This document shows, one piece after another, positions 9,688-23,450 of a DNA stretch of 64,000 nt. The position numbers and the translations under genes were made by a program. Position 1 is the stretch's first letter. Each line of letters begins with the position of its first letter. The notes under the pieces are model-generated. The model made no database searches, was not told the origin of the DNA, and was given only the letters and a program-made list of their open reading frames with translations. Origin of the DNA: an uncultured Dietzia sp. (GTDB taxonomy: Bacteria > Actinomycetota > Actinomycetes > Mycobacteriales > Mycobacteriaceae); assembly GCF_937873725.1 (NCBI RefSeq), contig NZ_CALMYY010000066.1, positions 1 through 64,000 on the forward strand. Direction: 5' to 3'.

Positions 9688-9750
9688 GGTGACAGCTCCC
9701 TGGGTCGCGGGCCGGGAACGCGAGATCCCGGCGTCGTCGTCGACGACTCC

Positions 9751-12126
9751 TCACAGGGTATCGGCACGACCTCCGATGGGCGCCGCGGGATCGCGCTGCG
9801 GCAGCAGGGCCTCCACCTCGGAGGCCGTGCTGAGGACCGCTCCCGGACCGGACAACGCGAACACGTCCTCGACCGCGGCCCCGCGGGTGCGCACCAGCAC
9901 CCAGTCGATCCTCGCGCCCGTGCCCAGGATCGCCGCGACGACGGTCGCGAAGAGCCCCGGCCTGTCCTCGGCTCGCACCTCGAGCAGGATCCCGTCCGCA
10001 TCCGCCCGGCGGTCGACCAGCACCGACGACCTGGCCAGCGGGGGGCCGACGGGATGGGAGGCGCTGCGTTCGAGCGCGGCCCGGAGTGGTCCCGGCAACC
10101 CCGAGTCGACCGCCCGCCGCAGGTCCTGTCGGAGGATCCTGGGGTCCACCGGATCGCCGTAGCGCGTGGAGACGGTCATCCTCGCCCGCATCCCCCCGGG
10201 GGGACGGAGGTCGATGTCCGCGTCGACGATCTCGAGCCGGTGCGCGGCGAGGACCTCCGCCGTGACGGCGAGCGACCTCCCCCCTCCCGGCACGACGAGG
10301 GTCACCACGTGAGTCGTCCCGGTGTCCGCGGGACGCAGGTCCACCACCACATCGGGGGGCCCGTGCGGACGGGTGGCGTCGACGGTCGGCGCCTCCGCCG
10401 GCCGACGCCGGCCGCCGATCCGCGCCCGGCACGCGTCGACCAGGGCCGCGTGCGCCCTGGCTCGTCCCTGCGTCCACACGGTCGGCCCGGTGGCCAGGGA
10501 GTCGGCCTCGGTGAGCGCGGCCAGGACGTCGAGCGCGATCGCGTCCCCGTCGAGGGCTGCCACCACGGCGTCCGCCGTCGCGGGGTCCGACGGATCGAGT
10601 CGGGTCGCGGTGGCCGGCAGCAACAGATGGTGCCTCACGATGCGCACCAGGGAGTCCACGTCGCTCGCGCCGAGTCCCATCCGCCGCGCGATCGGGGCCA
10701 CGAGTTCGGCTCCGACCTCGCTGTGGTCGCCCTCCCGGCTCTTGCCCAGGTCGTGCAGCAGCGCTGCCAGGAGCAGCAGGTCCGCCCGCGCCACCGACGT
10801 GGTGAGCCGGGAGGCCTCCACCGCGGTCTGGACGAGGTGCCGGTCCACCGTGTAGACGTGGGCCCGGTCCCTCGGGGGCAGGTCACGGACCTCCGACCAC
10901 TCGGGCAGGATGCGCTCCCACAACCCCGTCCGGTCGAGTGCCTCGAGCACCGGCACCTGGGCCTCGCCCGACCCCAGGAGGACGAGGAGATCGGACAGCG
11001 CCTCCGCCGGCCAGCGCCCCTGCGGGGTCGGGGACCGCTCCACCAGCACCCCGAGCGTCGAGCCCGCCACCGGCAGGCCGAAGCGTGCGGCGGCCGCCGC
11101 CACCCGCAACGGCAGCCAGGGGTCCTCGGCGATCCGCGCGTTCCTCGCCAGTGCCACCTCCCCGGAGTGCTCCACCACGCCGTCGTCCAGGGGGCGGCGG
11201 ATCGGCGACCTGCGCAGCAGGCCCGTCAGGCCCCGGGAGGACAGGCTCGCGCAGGAGGCACGGATGGCCTGGTCGGCCGTGAACGCGATGGTGCGGGAGG
11301 CGTCGCTGAGGGCGCGTGCGAGGTCGAACCGGTCCCCCAGTCCCAGGGCCCGAGCCACCTCGTCGCCGTACTCCGCGTGGAGGACCTCTCGACCCCGACC
11401 GCTCACCCGGTGGAGCTCGGTCCGTGCGTCCAGCACGAGGCGGTGCGCGGACGCCATGGCACCGGGGACGACCGGTCGCCCGTCGCTGAGGTGCGCCATC
11501 GACAGCGCGGAGACGAGCTGCGCGTCCCGGAGGCCGCCGACGCCGTTCTTGAGATCGGGCTCCGTCCGGTGGGCGATGACCCCCGACCGGTGACGACGCG
11601 CGACCGCCGCGGTGACGAGGTCGTCGAATCGTGCGGCGATCTGGTCCCGCCACTGACGTCGGGCCCCGTCGACGACGAGCGCCCCGAGATCCGCGTCCCC
11701 GGCGATCACCCGGGCGTCCAGCAGGCTCATCGCCACGGAGACGTCCGCCGACGCCACCGCCAGGCACTGGTCCACGGTGCGCACGCTGTGGTCCAGACCC
11801 ACACCCGAGTCCCACAGCGGGTACCACAGCGCGTCGGCAAGTTCGCGGACGTCACGGTCCGGTCGCCGTTCGTGGACCAGGACCAGGTCGAGATCGGAGT
11901 ACGGCAGCATCTCGCGACGGCCGAGTCCCCCGAACGCCACCAGCGCGAATCCCGACCCCGGGCTCACCCCGACCTCCTCCGCGAGGCGCCCCAGTTCGAT
12001 CTCGTAGAGCTCGCACAGCGCCTCCCGCAGGGCCGCCGCCGGCAGCTGCGTCCGCGTGGCGGAGAGGATGTGGTCGCGCCCGTCCCGCAACGCGCAGGAG
12101 CGGCGGTCGTCTGCTGTCGCGGTCAT
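9751..12126 (-). CDS. glnD: PII uridylyl/adenylyl-transferase GlnD
   Basis: GlnD senses glutamine and modifies the PII protein; in actinobacteria the modification is adenylylation. The nucleotidyltransferase motif FGGLGRREMLPYSDLDLVLV (65-84) has the metal-binding D78 and D80. A central HD domain with LLHDLGKSREGDHSEVG lies near residue 457, and two ACT domains make up the C-terminus, the last one being LLEVRAEDRPGLFATVVAAI. Length (791) is normal. It is the third gene of amtB-glnK-glnD, so target, sensor and modifier are encoded together. A nested hairpin separates it from glnK and may reduce its expression. Confidence 0.95.
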   Translation of the reverse strand: MTATADDRRSCALRDGRDHILSATRTQLPAAALREALCELYEIELGRLAEEVGVSPGSGFALVAFGGLGRREMLPYSDLDLVLVHERRPDRDVRELADALWYPLWDSGVGLDHSVRTVDQCLAVASADVSVAMSLLDARVIAGDADLGALVVDGARRQWRDQIAARFDDLVTAAVARRHRSGVIAHRTEPDLKNGVGGLRDAQLVSALSMAHLSDGRPVVPGAMASAHRLVLDARTELHRVSGRGREVLHAEYGDEVARALGLGDRFDLARALSDASRTIAFTADQAIRASCASLSSRGLTGLLRRSPIRRPLDDGVVEHSGEVALARNARIAEDPWLPLRVAAAAARFGLPVAGSTLGVLVERSPTPQGRWPAEALSDLLVLLGSGEAQVPVLEALDRTGLWERILPEWSEVRDLPPRDRAHVYTVDRHLVQTAVEASRLTTSVARADLLLLAALLHDLGKSREGDHSEVGAELVAPIARRMGLGASDVDSLVRIVRHHLLLPATATRLDPSDPATADAVVAALDGDAIALDVLAALTEADSLATGPTVWTQGRARAHAALVDACRARIGGRRRPAEAPTVDATRPHGPPDVVVDLRPADTGTTHVVTLVVPGGGRSLAVTAEVLAAHRLEIVDADIDLRPPGGMRARMTVSTRYGDPVDPRILRQDLRRAVDSGLPGPLRAALERSASHPVGPPLARSSVLVDRRADADGILLEVRAEDRPGLFATVVAAILGTGARIDWVLVRTRGAAVEDVFALSGPGAVLSTASEVEALLPQRDPAAPIGGRADTL

Positions 12127-12249
12127 GACCTCCCCTTGTCCGGCCCCTGACTCGGCGCCCTGGTCGTCGGTGTGCCCTCAGCCTGCCCGGGCTGTGTCAC
12201 CTCCACGGTGCCACCGTGTTTCGTCTCTGTGAACGGGCCCGCGCATGCG

Positions 12250-12292
12250 ACTGCGCGGCCGCCCCCCGGTGTCCGGGGATCGACCGCGCAGT
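12250..12292 (-). terminator. Nested hairpin between glnK and glnD
   Basis: The outer arms ACTGCGCGG (12250-12258) and CCGCGCAGT (12284-12292) pair perfectly. Within them CCCCGG (12264-12269) and CCGGGG (12273-12278) form a second stem around TGT. It begins 13 bases after the glnK stop. It could act as a partial terminator or a 3'-end stabiliser that sets glnD expression below amtB-glnK. Confidence 0.5.
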
Positions 12293-12305
12293 GGCGTCCG
12301 GTGGC

Positions 12306-14040
<1,735 letters not shown>

Positions 14041-14112
14041 GGTGAGGTCCTCCTCGTCGTCCGTGGTGAGCGACTCTCACTCACCCTCGGGACAAGAGAT
14101 TTCCGTTCCGCT

Positions 14113-14150
14113 GTTGCCTCCGAGGTGCGGCGGTGTTTCGGGGAGGTAAC
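14113..14150 (-). promoter_or_regulatory. GlnR operator (two boxes) upstream of amtB
   Basis: On the minus strand, reading from 14150 down, the order is GTTAC-n6-GAAAC-n6-GCACC-n6-GCAAC. The known actinomycete GlnR site is gTnAC-n6-GaAAC repeated with six-base gaps. The first box matches fully (GTTAC, GAAAC); the second keeps the exact spacing with weaker half-sites. It ends 73 bases upstream of the amtB start. GlnR activates amtB in mycobacteria and Streptomyces. Confidence 0.75.
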
Positions 14151-14181
14151 GCGGCGCTGTCACAGGTTCCGGTCGTGTGTC

Positions 14182-15531
14182 CTAGACCCCGAGCAGCGCG
14201 TCGACGAACGCCTCCGGGGTGAACGGCGCCAGGTCGTCCGCCCCCTCCCCCAGTCCGACGAGCTTGACCGGCACTCCGAGTTCGTGTTGGACCTGGAAGA
14301 CGATGCCGCCCTTGGCGGTGCCGTCGAGTTTGGTGAGCACCACGCCGGTGATGTCGACGACCTCCTTGAACACGCGGGCCTGCATGAGTCCGTTCTGTCC
14401 GGTGGTCGCGTCGATCACCAGCAGCACCTCGTCGACGGGGGTCTTCTTCTCCACGACCCGCTTGACCTTGCCCAGCTCGTCCATCAGCCCGGTCTTGGTG
14501 TGCAGTCGGCCGGCGGTGTCCACCAGCACCGCGTCGACTCCGGTGGCGACGCCCCGGGCCACCGCGTCGAACGCCACCGAAGCGGGGTCCGCGCCCTCCT
14601 TGCCGCGGACCACCTCCGCGCCCACCCGTTCGCCCCAGGTCTGCAGCTGGTCCGCGGCCGCGGCGCGGAAGGTGTCCGCGGCGCCCAGGAGGATCCGGCG
14701 CCCGTCGGCCACCAGGACGCGGGCGAGCTTGCCGGTGGTGGTGGTCTTGCCCGTCCCGTTGACGCCGACGACGAGGAGGACCGCCGGCGTCCCGTCGCTC
14801 GGCAGCGCGCGCAGCGAGCGATCGTATTCCGGGTGGAGGTTGTCCACGAGGACCTGCCGGAGCAGGTCCCGCACCTCGGCCTCGGTGCGGACCTGGCGGG
14901 TGGCGATGTCCTCCCGCAACCGGTCGACCACGCGCTGGGTGACGGTGGAGCCGAGGTCCGCCATGATCAGCGTGTCCTCGATCTCCTCCCACGCCTCCTC
15001 GTCCAGGTCGCCGGCCCCGAGCAGTCCGAGCAGGCCCTGGCCCACGGTGCTCTGGGAGCGCGCGAGCCGTCCGCGCAGGCGATCGAGGCGACCGGCCGAC
15101 GGGTCGATCCGCTCGGCGGGCTTGACCGGGGCGGGCTCGACCGGGGCGGGCGGGGCGACCACCGTGTCCTCGCCGGGTCCCGGCGCCGGCTCGGGTTCGG
15201 GAGCGGTGACGGGCTCGGGAACGGCGACCGGTTCGGGAACGGCGACGGGTTCGGGAAGCGCGACCGGCGGGGTCGGGGGTTCCGTCGGCGCCACCCGCGG
15301 GAGGGGCTCCTTCGGGGGTGCCGCCGTCGCGGTCCCGCCCCCCTCGGTGAAGGAGAATCCCGTGCCGGCCTGGTAGTCACCCGACCGCTCCTCGCGGGTG
15401 AGTTCCCTGCGCTCCGCCGGCTTGCTCAGGGAGATCCGCCGTTTCCTGCGCAGCTGCAGCCCCAGGACCAGCGCGAGGAGGGCCAGCAGGAGGACGGCGA
15501 CGACGGCGACGATGATCCAGGTGGTGTTCAC
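14182..15531 (-). CDS. ftsY: SRP receptor GTPase FtsY
   Basis: FtsY receives Ffh-ribosome complexes at the membrane. The protein begins with a hydrophobic anchor (WIIVAVVAVLLLALLALVLG, about residues 5-24), then a ~120-residue Pro/Glu/Val-rich linker with repeated PEPVAVPEP units, the N domain, and the G domain with GVNGTGKTTTTGKLA near 256, DTFRAAAADQL, VDTAGRLHTKTGL and TKLDGTAKGG. I chose the GTG at 15531 (449 residues) because it starts directly before the anchor; a -10-like CATACT lies seven bases upstream, so the mRNA may be leaderless. A longer start at 15591 would run into the divergent sdh promoter. Confidence 0.93.
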   Translation of the reverse strand: MNTTWIIVAVVAVLLLALLALVLGLQLRRKRRISLSKPAERRELTREERSGDYQAGTGFSFTEGGGTATAAPPKEPLPRVAPTEPPTPPVALPEPVAVPEPVAVPEPVTAPEPEPAPGPGEDTVVAPPAPVEPAPVKPAERIDPSAGRLDRLRGRLARSQSTVGQGLLGLLGAGDLDEEAWEEIEDTLIMADLGSTVTQRVVDRLREDIATRQVRTEAEVRDLLRQVLVDNLHPEYDRSLRALPSDGTPAVLLVVGVNGTGKTTTTGKLARVLVADGRRILLGAADTFRAAAADQLQTWGERVGAEVVRGKEGADPASVAFDAVARGVATGVDAVLVDTAGRLHTKTGLMDELGKVKRVVEKKTPVDEVLLVIDATTGQNGLMQARVFKEVVDITGVVLTKLDGTAKGGIVFQVQHELGVPVKLVGLGEGADDLAPFTPEAFVDALLGV

Positions 15532-15538
15532 GGTGCCC

Positions 15539-15598
15539 AGTATGGCCGACGACCGCCGGGGAGATCCCGGTCCCGTGGGCCGGGGACACACCTAGACT
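15539..15598. promoter_or_regulatory. Divergent ftsY / sdhC promoter region
   Basis: For sdhC (plus strand) TAGACT at 15593-15598 is a good -10 element, giving a start near 15605 and a short leader before GTG 15629 with a GAGGAG ribosome site. For ftsY (minus strand) CATACT at 15544-15539 lies seven bases before the GTG, the spacing of leaderless actinobacterial transcripts. -35 elements are not convincing on either side. Confidence 0.4.
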
Positions 15599-15628
15599 GG
15601 CGCCCGTTACCTGAGGAGGTGTCCGCGC

Positions 15629-16347
15629 GTGGCCGAGGTCGCCGCCCCGCCCGTCCCCGCCGAACCGCGGATCCGGCGTGCCCCGCTGCTCCCCACCTGG
15701 ATCGCCAAGGCCGTCATGGCGGTGACGGGGCTGGTCTTCACCTCCTTCGTCGTGGTGCACATGGTCGGCAACCTCAAGGTGTTCAGCGGCGCCGCGTATT
15801 TCGACGGGTACGCGGCCTGGCTGCGCACCCTGCTCGAGCCGCTCGTCCCGCCCGAGGGCGTCCTGTGGGCCCTCCGGGTGGTGCTGGTGGTGAGCCTGGT
15901 GGCGCACGTCTGGTGCTCGGTGCTGCTCGTGCGCCGGTCGCGGGCCTCCGCCGGACCGCACCGGCGCCGCACCGGCCTCACCGCCAGCTCGTTCGGCGCC
16001 AGGTCGATGCTGCTCACCGGGGTGGTGATGCTGCTCTTCGTGGTCTTCCACGTGCTCGACATGACCACCGGGACGGCACCCGTCGCGACGGACTCCTACG
16101 AGTCCGGCTCGGCGTACGCCAACCTCGTGGCGAGCTTCTCGCGGCCATGGGTGGCCGCGTTCTACGGCGTGACCATGCTGCTGCTCGCCGTGCACATCGC
16201 GCACGGCGTCCGCACCGCGGCGGGCGATCTCGGCGTGACCGGCATCAAGGGCCGCGCGGTCGCGGCCGTGGTGGGCGGGGTCGCCGCGGTGGCCGTCCTG
16301 GTGGGCAACGCCACCATCCCGCTGGCCGTGCAGGCCGGGTGGCTCTC

Positions 16348-16351
<4 letters not shown>
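15629..16351 (+). CDS. sdhC: Succinate dehydrogenase cytochrome b membrane subunit
   Basis: This 240-residue protein has five predicted membrane helices (about 24-46, 78-101, 125-147, 165-189 and 205-228). Histidines H44 in VVVHMVGN and those in FHVLDM and AVHIAHG are placed to bind two b-type haems. This is the single-anchor, SdhCD-fused type (as in Bacillus and mycobacterial Sdh1), which usually couples succinate to menaquinone. The start codon is GTG with a GAGGAG ribosome site. The stop overlaps the sdhA start (GTGA). Confidence 0.9.
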
Positions 16352-19064
<2,713 letters not shown>

Positions 19065-19085
19065 CCCGGGGTCGGCGGCGGGGGG

Positions 19086-22000
19086 TCAGCGCATCCGCTG
19101 CGAGATGACCTTCGAGATGCCGTCGCCTTGCATGGAGACCCCGTACAGGACGTCGGAGACGTCCATCGTCGGCTTCTGGTGGGTGATCACGATGAGCTGG
19201 CTCGTCTCCCGGAGCTGCTCGAACAGCCCGATGAGCCGCCGGAGGTTGGTGTCGTCCAGCGCGGCCTCGACCTCGTCCATGACGTAGAACGGGCTGGGCC
19301 GGGCCTTGAAGATCGCCACCAGCATCGCCACCGCGGTCAAGGACTTCTCCCCACCGGACAGCAGCGACAGGCGCTTGACCCTCTTGCCGGGCGGGCGGGC
19401 CTCCACCTCGATCCCGGTGGCGAGCATGTCGTGGGGATCGGTGAGGATCAGCCGGCCCTCGCCGCCGGGGAACAGGGTGGAGAAGACGCCGCGGAACTCG
19501 CGTTCGACGTCGACCCACGCCTCGGTGAAGATCTGCTCGATCCGCTCGTCCACGTCGTCGATCACGCCCTCGAGGTCGGCGCGGGCCCTCCTCACGTCGT
19601 CGAGCTGGGTGGACAGGAACGCGTACCGCTCCTCGAGCGCGGAGAACTCCTCCAACGCGAGGGGGTTGACCTTGCCCAGGGTGGCCAGGTCCTTCCGGGC
19701 CAGCGCGAGTCGCCGCTCCTGCTCCGCGCGCACGAACGGCATGGGCGGGGGCGGGGTGACGTCCTCGCCCCGGTCGCGCGCCGCCTCGTACTCCTGCATC
19801 TCCAACGCCGACGGCGGCAGCTCGACCTCCGGCCCGTACTCGGCCACGAGCACCTCGGGCTCGATCCCGTGCCGCTCCACCACCGCGGCCTCCAGCTCGG
19901 ACACCTTGACCTCGAGCTGCGCGCGGACGATCTCGTCGCGGTGGGCGGCGTCTGTCAACCGGGTGACCTCCGCGTCCGCCGCCGACAGCCCGCCGCGCAG
20001 GGAGGCCAGTCGGGTGGTGGCCTCCGACCGGGCGGCGGACAACCGCTCTCGCTCGGCCCCCGCCGGGCCGATCACCTCGTCGAGGCGGGGCAGCAGCCGC
20101 ACGCTCAGCGCGTGCACCACGCCGGGGGGCTCCGCGCCGCGACGGCGGGCCGCGGCCGCCCGGGCGGCCCGGGCCCTCGACTCCCCCTCCGCCTGCGCGG
20201 CCCGGCGCAGCGACGCCGACCTGCCGCGGACCCCGCCCGCGCGTTCCTCCGCCGACCGGTGCGCGAGCCTGGCCTCGAGCTCGGCGGCCCGGGCCGCGAC
20301 CACCGCCGCCTGCGCGGCGACCCGACCGTCGTCCGCGGGCAGCGTCGCCTCGTCGTCGTCACCCGCGCGGGCGAGCCGGTCGGTGAGCTCGGCGTGCTCG
20401 GCCCGGGAGACGTCGAGCTTGTCGACGGCGATCCGCCGCGACTGCTCGATGCGCCGCACCTCCGCCTCCGCGCGACGGCGCCGCTTGCCGATGCGCGCGA
20501 GCTCGGCGTAGATCTCCTCGATCGCCGCGTCCGACTCCGAGATCGCCGCCAGGGACTCGGAGAAGCGGTCCGCCCGCGCGACGTCCTCGGCCTCAGCCCC
20601 GGCCAGCTCGGCCCGGGTGGTCTCGATCTCCGCGCGCACGGCCTGCCGCTCGGCGACCGCGGCGTCGATCGCGGACTGGATCTCCAGGCCCGTCCGCCCG
20701 GCGGCCGACCCACCGACGGTCCAGCCCGCACCCGCGAGCTCGCCGCCCCGGGTCACGGCGCGGACACGCCGGTCGGCCTCGACCTGGGCGTGGGCGGCGG
20801 CGAGGTCGTCCACCACCACGACGTCCACCAGCAGGGCGGTGACCGCCGCGACGAGGTCGCCGGGAACCCTGACCACGTCCAGCGCCCAGCGCGCCCCCGT
20901 GAGCAGGTCCACGTCGAGGCGGTAGCCCCCGCCGGCGAGCCCGCTCCCCACCAGACCGGCACGTCCGGCATCGGCGTCCCGCAGGGCCTCCAGGACGGAG
21001 CGTCGGTCCACACCCGCGTCGACGACCACGGCGTCCACGGCCGGCCCGAGGGCCACGCCCACCGCGCGCTCCCAGCCGCGCTCGACGCCGACGAGCTCAC
21101 CGACGGTCCCCGCCACGGAATCCGGACCGACGTGGCGGACCACCCAGTCGACACCGTCGCCGGCGCCCTTGTTCTGCTCGAGCGTCTCGATCCGGGCGGC
21201 GAGGCTGGCGATCCGGTGATCCGCCTCGCGCTCGATGCCCTGGAGCTCCGCCAGTCGGGCGCGCGCGGCGAGGTGCGCCCGCTCCGCACGGCCCAGGTGC
21301 TCGTCGAGGCTCTGCTCGCCCTCCGCGTGCGCCCCGACCCGGGCGTGGACGGCGTCGAACTCGGCCTCCGCGTCCGCCACCGCTCCGCGGGCGTTCTCCG
21401 CCTCCGCGTCCAGGCGGGCGATCTCGGCCTGGGTCGACTCCACGCGGGCCGCGAGGGTCTCCACCTTGCCCGCCAGCCGGGCGACCCCCTCGCGGCGGTC
21501 GGCGATCGCGCGCACGGCCTTGAGGTGCTCCGCCTCGAGCCCGGCGAGCGTCTCCTCCGCTCTTCTCAGTGCCTCGGTGGCCCGGCGGGCCGCGTCCGCG
21601 GCGCTCTCGACCTCGGCGGCGAGCTCCTGTTCGTGCGCCGCGGCCCGCTCGGCCTGGCGGTCCAGCTCGTCGGGGTCGGTGCCGTGGTGGACGGCCGTCT
21701 CCGAGGCGAGGGTCCGCGCCCGATCCGCCGCGATCCGCGCGGTCGCGCGGGCCCGCTCGGCCAGGGTCGACAGCGCGAACCACCGCTGCTGGGCCGCGTC
21801 CGCCTCGGGCGTCAGCCGGTCGAGCCCGGCCTGGGTGTCGGCCACGGCCCGGGCCAGCTCGTCGCGGCGATCGACGGCCGCGGCCACCTCCCCGGCCAGC
21901 CTCGAGCGCACGCTCTCGGCGTCGGCGAGTTCGCCGCGCCGGGTCACCAGGTCGTCGGCGGCCAGCCGGAAGGTCGCATCCCGCAGGTCGGCCTGGATCG

Positions 22001-22649
22001 TCTGCGCGCGCCGCGCCACCTCGGCCTGCCGTCCCAGCGGCTTGAGCTGACGGCGCAGCTCCCCGGTGAGGTCGCTCAGCCGGTCGAGGTTGCCCTGCAT
22101 CCCGGCGAGCTTGCGCTGCGCCTTCTCCTTACGACGGCGGTGCTTGAGGATGCCCGCGGCCTCCTCGATGAAGGCCCGGCGCTCCTCGGGCTTGGACTCG
22201 AGGATCTCCGCGAGCTTGCCCTGGCCCACGATCACGTGCATCTCCCGGCCGATACCGGAGTCCGAGAGGAGTTCCTGCACGTCCATCAGGCGGGCGCGGT
22301 CGCCGTTGATCTCGTATTCGGTCGCACCGTCGCGGAACATCCGCCGTGTCAGCGACACCTCGGCGTAGTCGATCGGCAGCGCGCCGTCGGAGTTGTCCAG
22401 GGTGAGCGTGACCTCCGCGCGGCCGAGCGGCGCCTTGCCGGTGGTGCCGGCAAAGATGACGTCCTGCATCTTGCCGCCGCGCAGCGTCTTGGCGCTGTGC
22501 TCGCCCATGACCCAGGTCAGAGCGTCCACGACGTTGGACTTGCCCGAGCCGTTCGGTCCGACCACGCAACAGATCCCGGGTTCGAACCTCAGGGTCGTGG
22601 GCGCCGCGAAGGACTTGAAGCCCTTGAGCGTCAGCGACTTGAGGTACAC
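19086..22649 (-). CDS. smc: Chromosome segregation protein SMC
   Basis: SMC dimers extrude loops and compact chromosomes with ScpAB. The 1187-residue protein has Walker A GPNGSGKS at 31-38, two long Ala/Glu/Arg-rich coiled-coil arms, a glycine-rich hinge in the middle (around residues 500-650), the ABC signature LSGGEKSLTAVAM near 1094 and Walker B FYVMDEVEAALDD near 1123. In mycobacteria smc is next to ftsY; here the sdhCAB operon separates them. Confidence 0.97.
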   Translation of the reverse strand: MYLKSLTLKGFKSFAAPTTLRFEPGICCVVGPNGSGKSNVVDALTWVMGEHSAKTLRGGKMQDVIFAGTTGKAPLGRAEVTLTLDNSDGALPIDYAEVSLTRRMFRDGATEYEINGDRARLMDVQELLSDSGIGREMHVIVGQGKLAEILESKPEERRAFIEEAAGILKHRRRKEKAQRKLAGMQGNLDRLSDLTGELRRQLKPLGRQAEVARRAQTIQADLRDATFRLAADDLVTRRGELADAESVRSRLAGEVAAAVDRRDELARAVADTQAGLDRLTPEADAAQQRWFALSTLAERARATARIAADRARTLASETAVHHGTDPDELDRQAERAAAHEQELAAEVESAADAARRATEALRRAEETLAGLEAEHLKAVRAIADRREGVARLAGKVETLAARVESTQAEIARLDAEAENARGAVADAEAEFDAVHARVGAHAEGEQSLDEHLGRAERAHLAARARLAELQGIEREADHRIASLAARIETLEQNKGAGDGVDWVVRHVGPDSVAGTVGELVGVERGWERAVGVALGPAVDAVVVDAGVDRRSVLEALRDADAGRAGLVGSGLAGGGYRLDVDLLTGARWALDVVRVPGDLVAAVTALLVDVVVVDDLAAAHAQVEADRRVRAVTRGGELAGAGWTVGGSAAGRTGLEIQSAIDAAVAERQAVRAEIETTRAELAGAEAEDVARADRFSESLAAISESDAAIEEIYAELARIGKRRRRAEAEVRRIEQSRRIAVDKLDVSRAEHAELTDRLARAGDDDEATLPADDGRVAAQAAVVAARAAELEARLAHRSAEERAGGVRGRSASLRRAAQAEGESRARAARAAAARRRGAEPPGVVHALSVRLLPRLDEVIGPAGAERERLSAARSEATTRLASLRGGLSAADAEVTRLTDAAHRDEIVRAQLEVKVSELEAAVVERHGIEPEVLVAEYGPEVELPPSALEMQEYEAARDRGEDVTPPPPMPFVRAEQERRLALARKDLATLGKVNPLALEEFSALEERYAFLSTQLDDVRRARADLEGVIDDVDERIEQIFTEAWVDVEREFRGVFSTLFPGGEGRLILTDPHDMLATGIEVEARPPGKRVKRLSLLSGGEKSLTAVAMLVAIFKARPSPFYVMDEVEAALDDTNLRRLIGLFEQLRETSQLIVITHQKPTMDVSDVLYGVSMQGDGISKVISQRMR

Positions 22650-22665
22650 GGGTGTCGATCCTAGG

Positions 22666-22956
22666 TCAGCGCTCCCCGAATCCGTCGAGGCCGCCCCGGG
22701 CGGGCTCCCAGGAGTCCACGACCAGATCCACCCGTCCCGGGGTGTCCCCGCCGCGGAGGAGGCCCACCAGGGCCCTGCACCCGTCCTCCGGCCCCTCGGC
22801 CACCACGTGGACGCGTCCGTCGGGCTTGTTGGTGGCGTGCCCGGTCAGTCCCAGTTCGAGCGCGCGGCTCCGGGTCCACCAGCGGAAGCCGACGCCCTGG
22901 ACCCGGCCGTGCACCCAGGCCACCACCCGGACGGGACCCGGGCCCGGACCGCTCAC
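22666..22956 (-). CDS. acyP: Acylphosphatase
   Basis: Acylphosphatase hydrolyses acyl phosphates such as carbamoyl or acetyl phosphate. The 96-residue protein has the signature [13 protein letters not shown] (15-27), with the substrate-binding R25, and N43 in [16 protein letters not shown], the catalytic Asn. GTG at 22956 overlaps the upstream OsmC gene's stop (GTGA). It sits directly before smc, as in mycobacteria. Confidence 0.93.
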   Translation of the reverse strand: MSGPGPGPVRVVAWVHGRVQGVGFRWWTRSRALELGLTGHATNKPDGRVHVVAEGPEDGCRALVGLLRGGDTPGRVDLVVDSWEPARGGLDGFGER

Positions 22957-23450
22957 GCCGTGGTCCCCGTCGACCCGGTGTCGAACGCAAGATCGACCTC
23001 GGTGCCCGCCGTCAGTGTCCGGCCGACCGTGCACGCCTTGTCCACGGAGCGGCGGATCATGTCGAGCAGGCGATCCCGCATGGCGGGGTCGAGCCCGGAG
23101 AGGTCGAGCTGGTAGGTCTCCTCCAGCCGCGGATACCGCTCGGCCTCGCGGTCCGCGGCCCCGGCCACGTGGACGGTGGCGGAGTAGTCGTCGCCGAGCC
23201 TGCGGGAGACGGTGAAGTCCGAGGCCATCGCCGTGCACGCGGCGAGCGCGATCTTGAGCAGCTCACCCGGGGTGAACACGCCCTCGACGTCGGCCGAGCC
23301 GATCTCCACCCGGGCGCCCCGGCTCGACAGGCCCTGGTAGCGACGGGTGCCCGTCCGGTCCACGCGCAGCTCCGTGGCGGCCGGGGGCGCCTGCCGGGTC
23401 GGGGTCGGGTTCGACGGGGGGTTCCGGATCGGCTCTGTCATGCCGGTCAT
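22953..23450 (-). CDS. OsmC/Ohr family protein
   Basis: A 165-residue OsmC-fold protein (Rv2923c-like). Family members are thiol peroxidases that use two cysteines on organic hydroperoxides. One Cys is in [14 protein letters not shown] (C72) and the second in [11 protein letters not shown] (C140), the expected arrangement. The first ~25 residues are Pro/Thr-rich and poorly conserved. The ATG at 23450 overlaps the mutM stop (ATGA); a second ATG three codons on is equally possible. Confidence 0.85.
   Translation of the reverse strand: MTGMTEPIRNPPSNPTPTRQAPPAATELRVDRTGTRRYQGLSSRGARVEIGSADVEGVFTPGELLKIALAACTAMASDFTVSRRLGDDYSATVHVAGAADREAERYPRLEETYQLDLSGLDPAMRDRLLDMIRRSVDKACTVGRTLTAGTEVDLAFDTGSTGTTA

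Noticed and set aside
8797..12150. Plus-strand open frame of 1117 codons opposite ffh and glnD
   Set aside because: The translation is a mirror of well-conserved minus-strand genes, with no motif of its own and no ribosome site.
19128..22664. Plus-strand open frame of 1178 codons opposite smc
   Set aside because: It exactly shadows smc; His/Gly/Arg-rich residues follow from the codon bias of SMC coiled coils.
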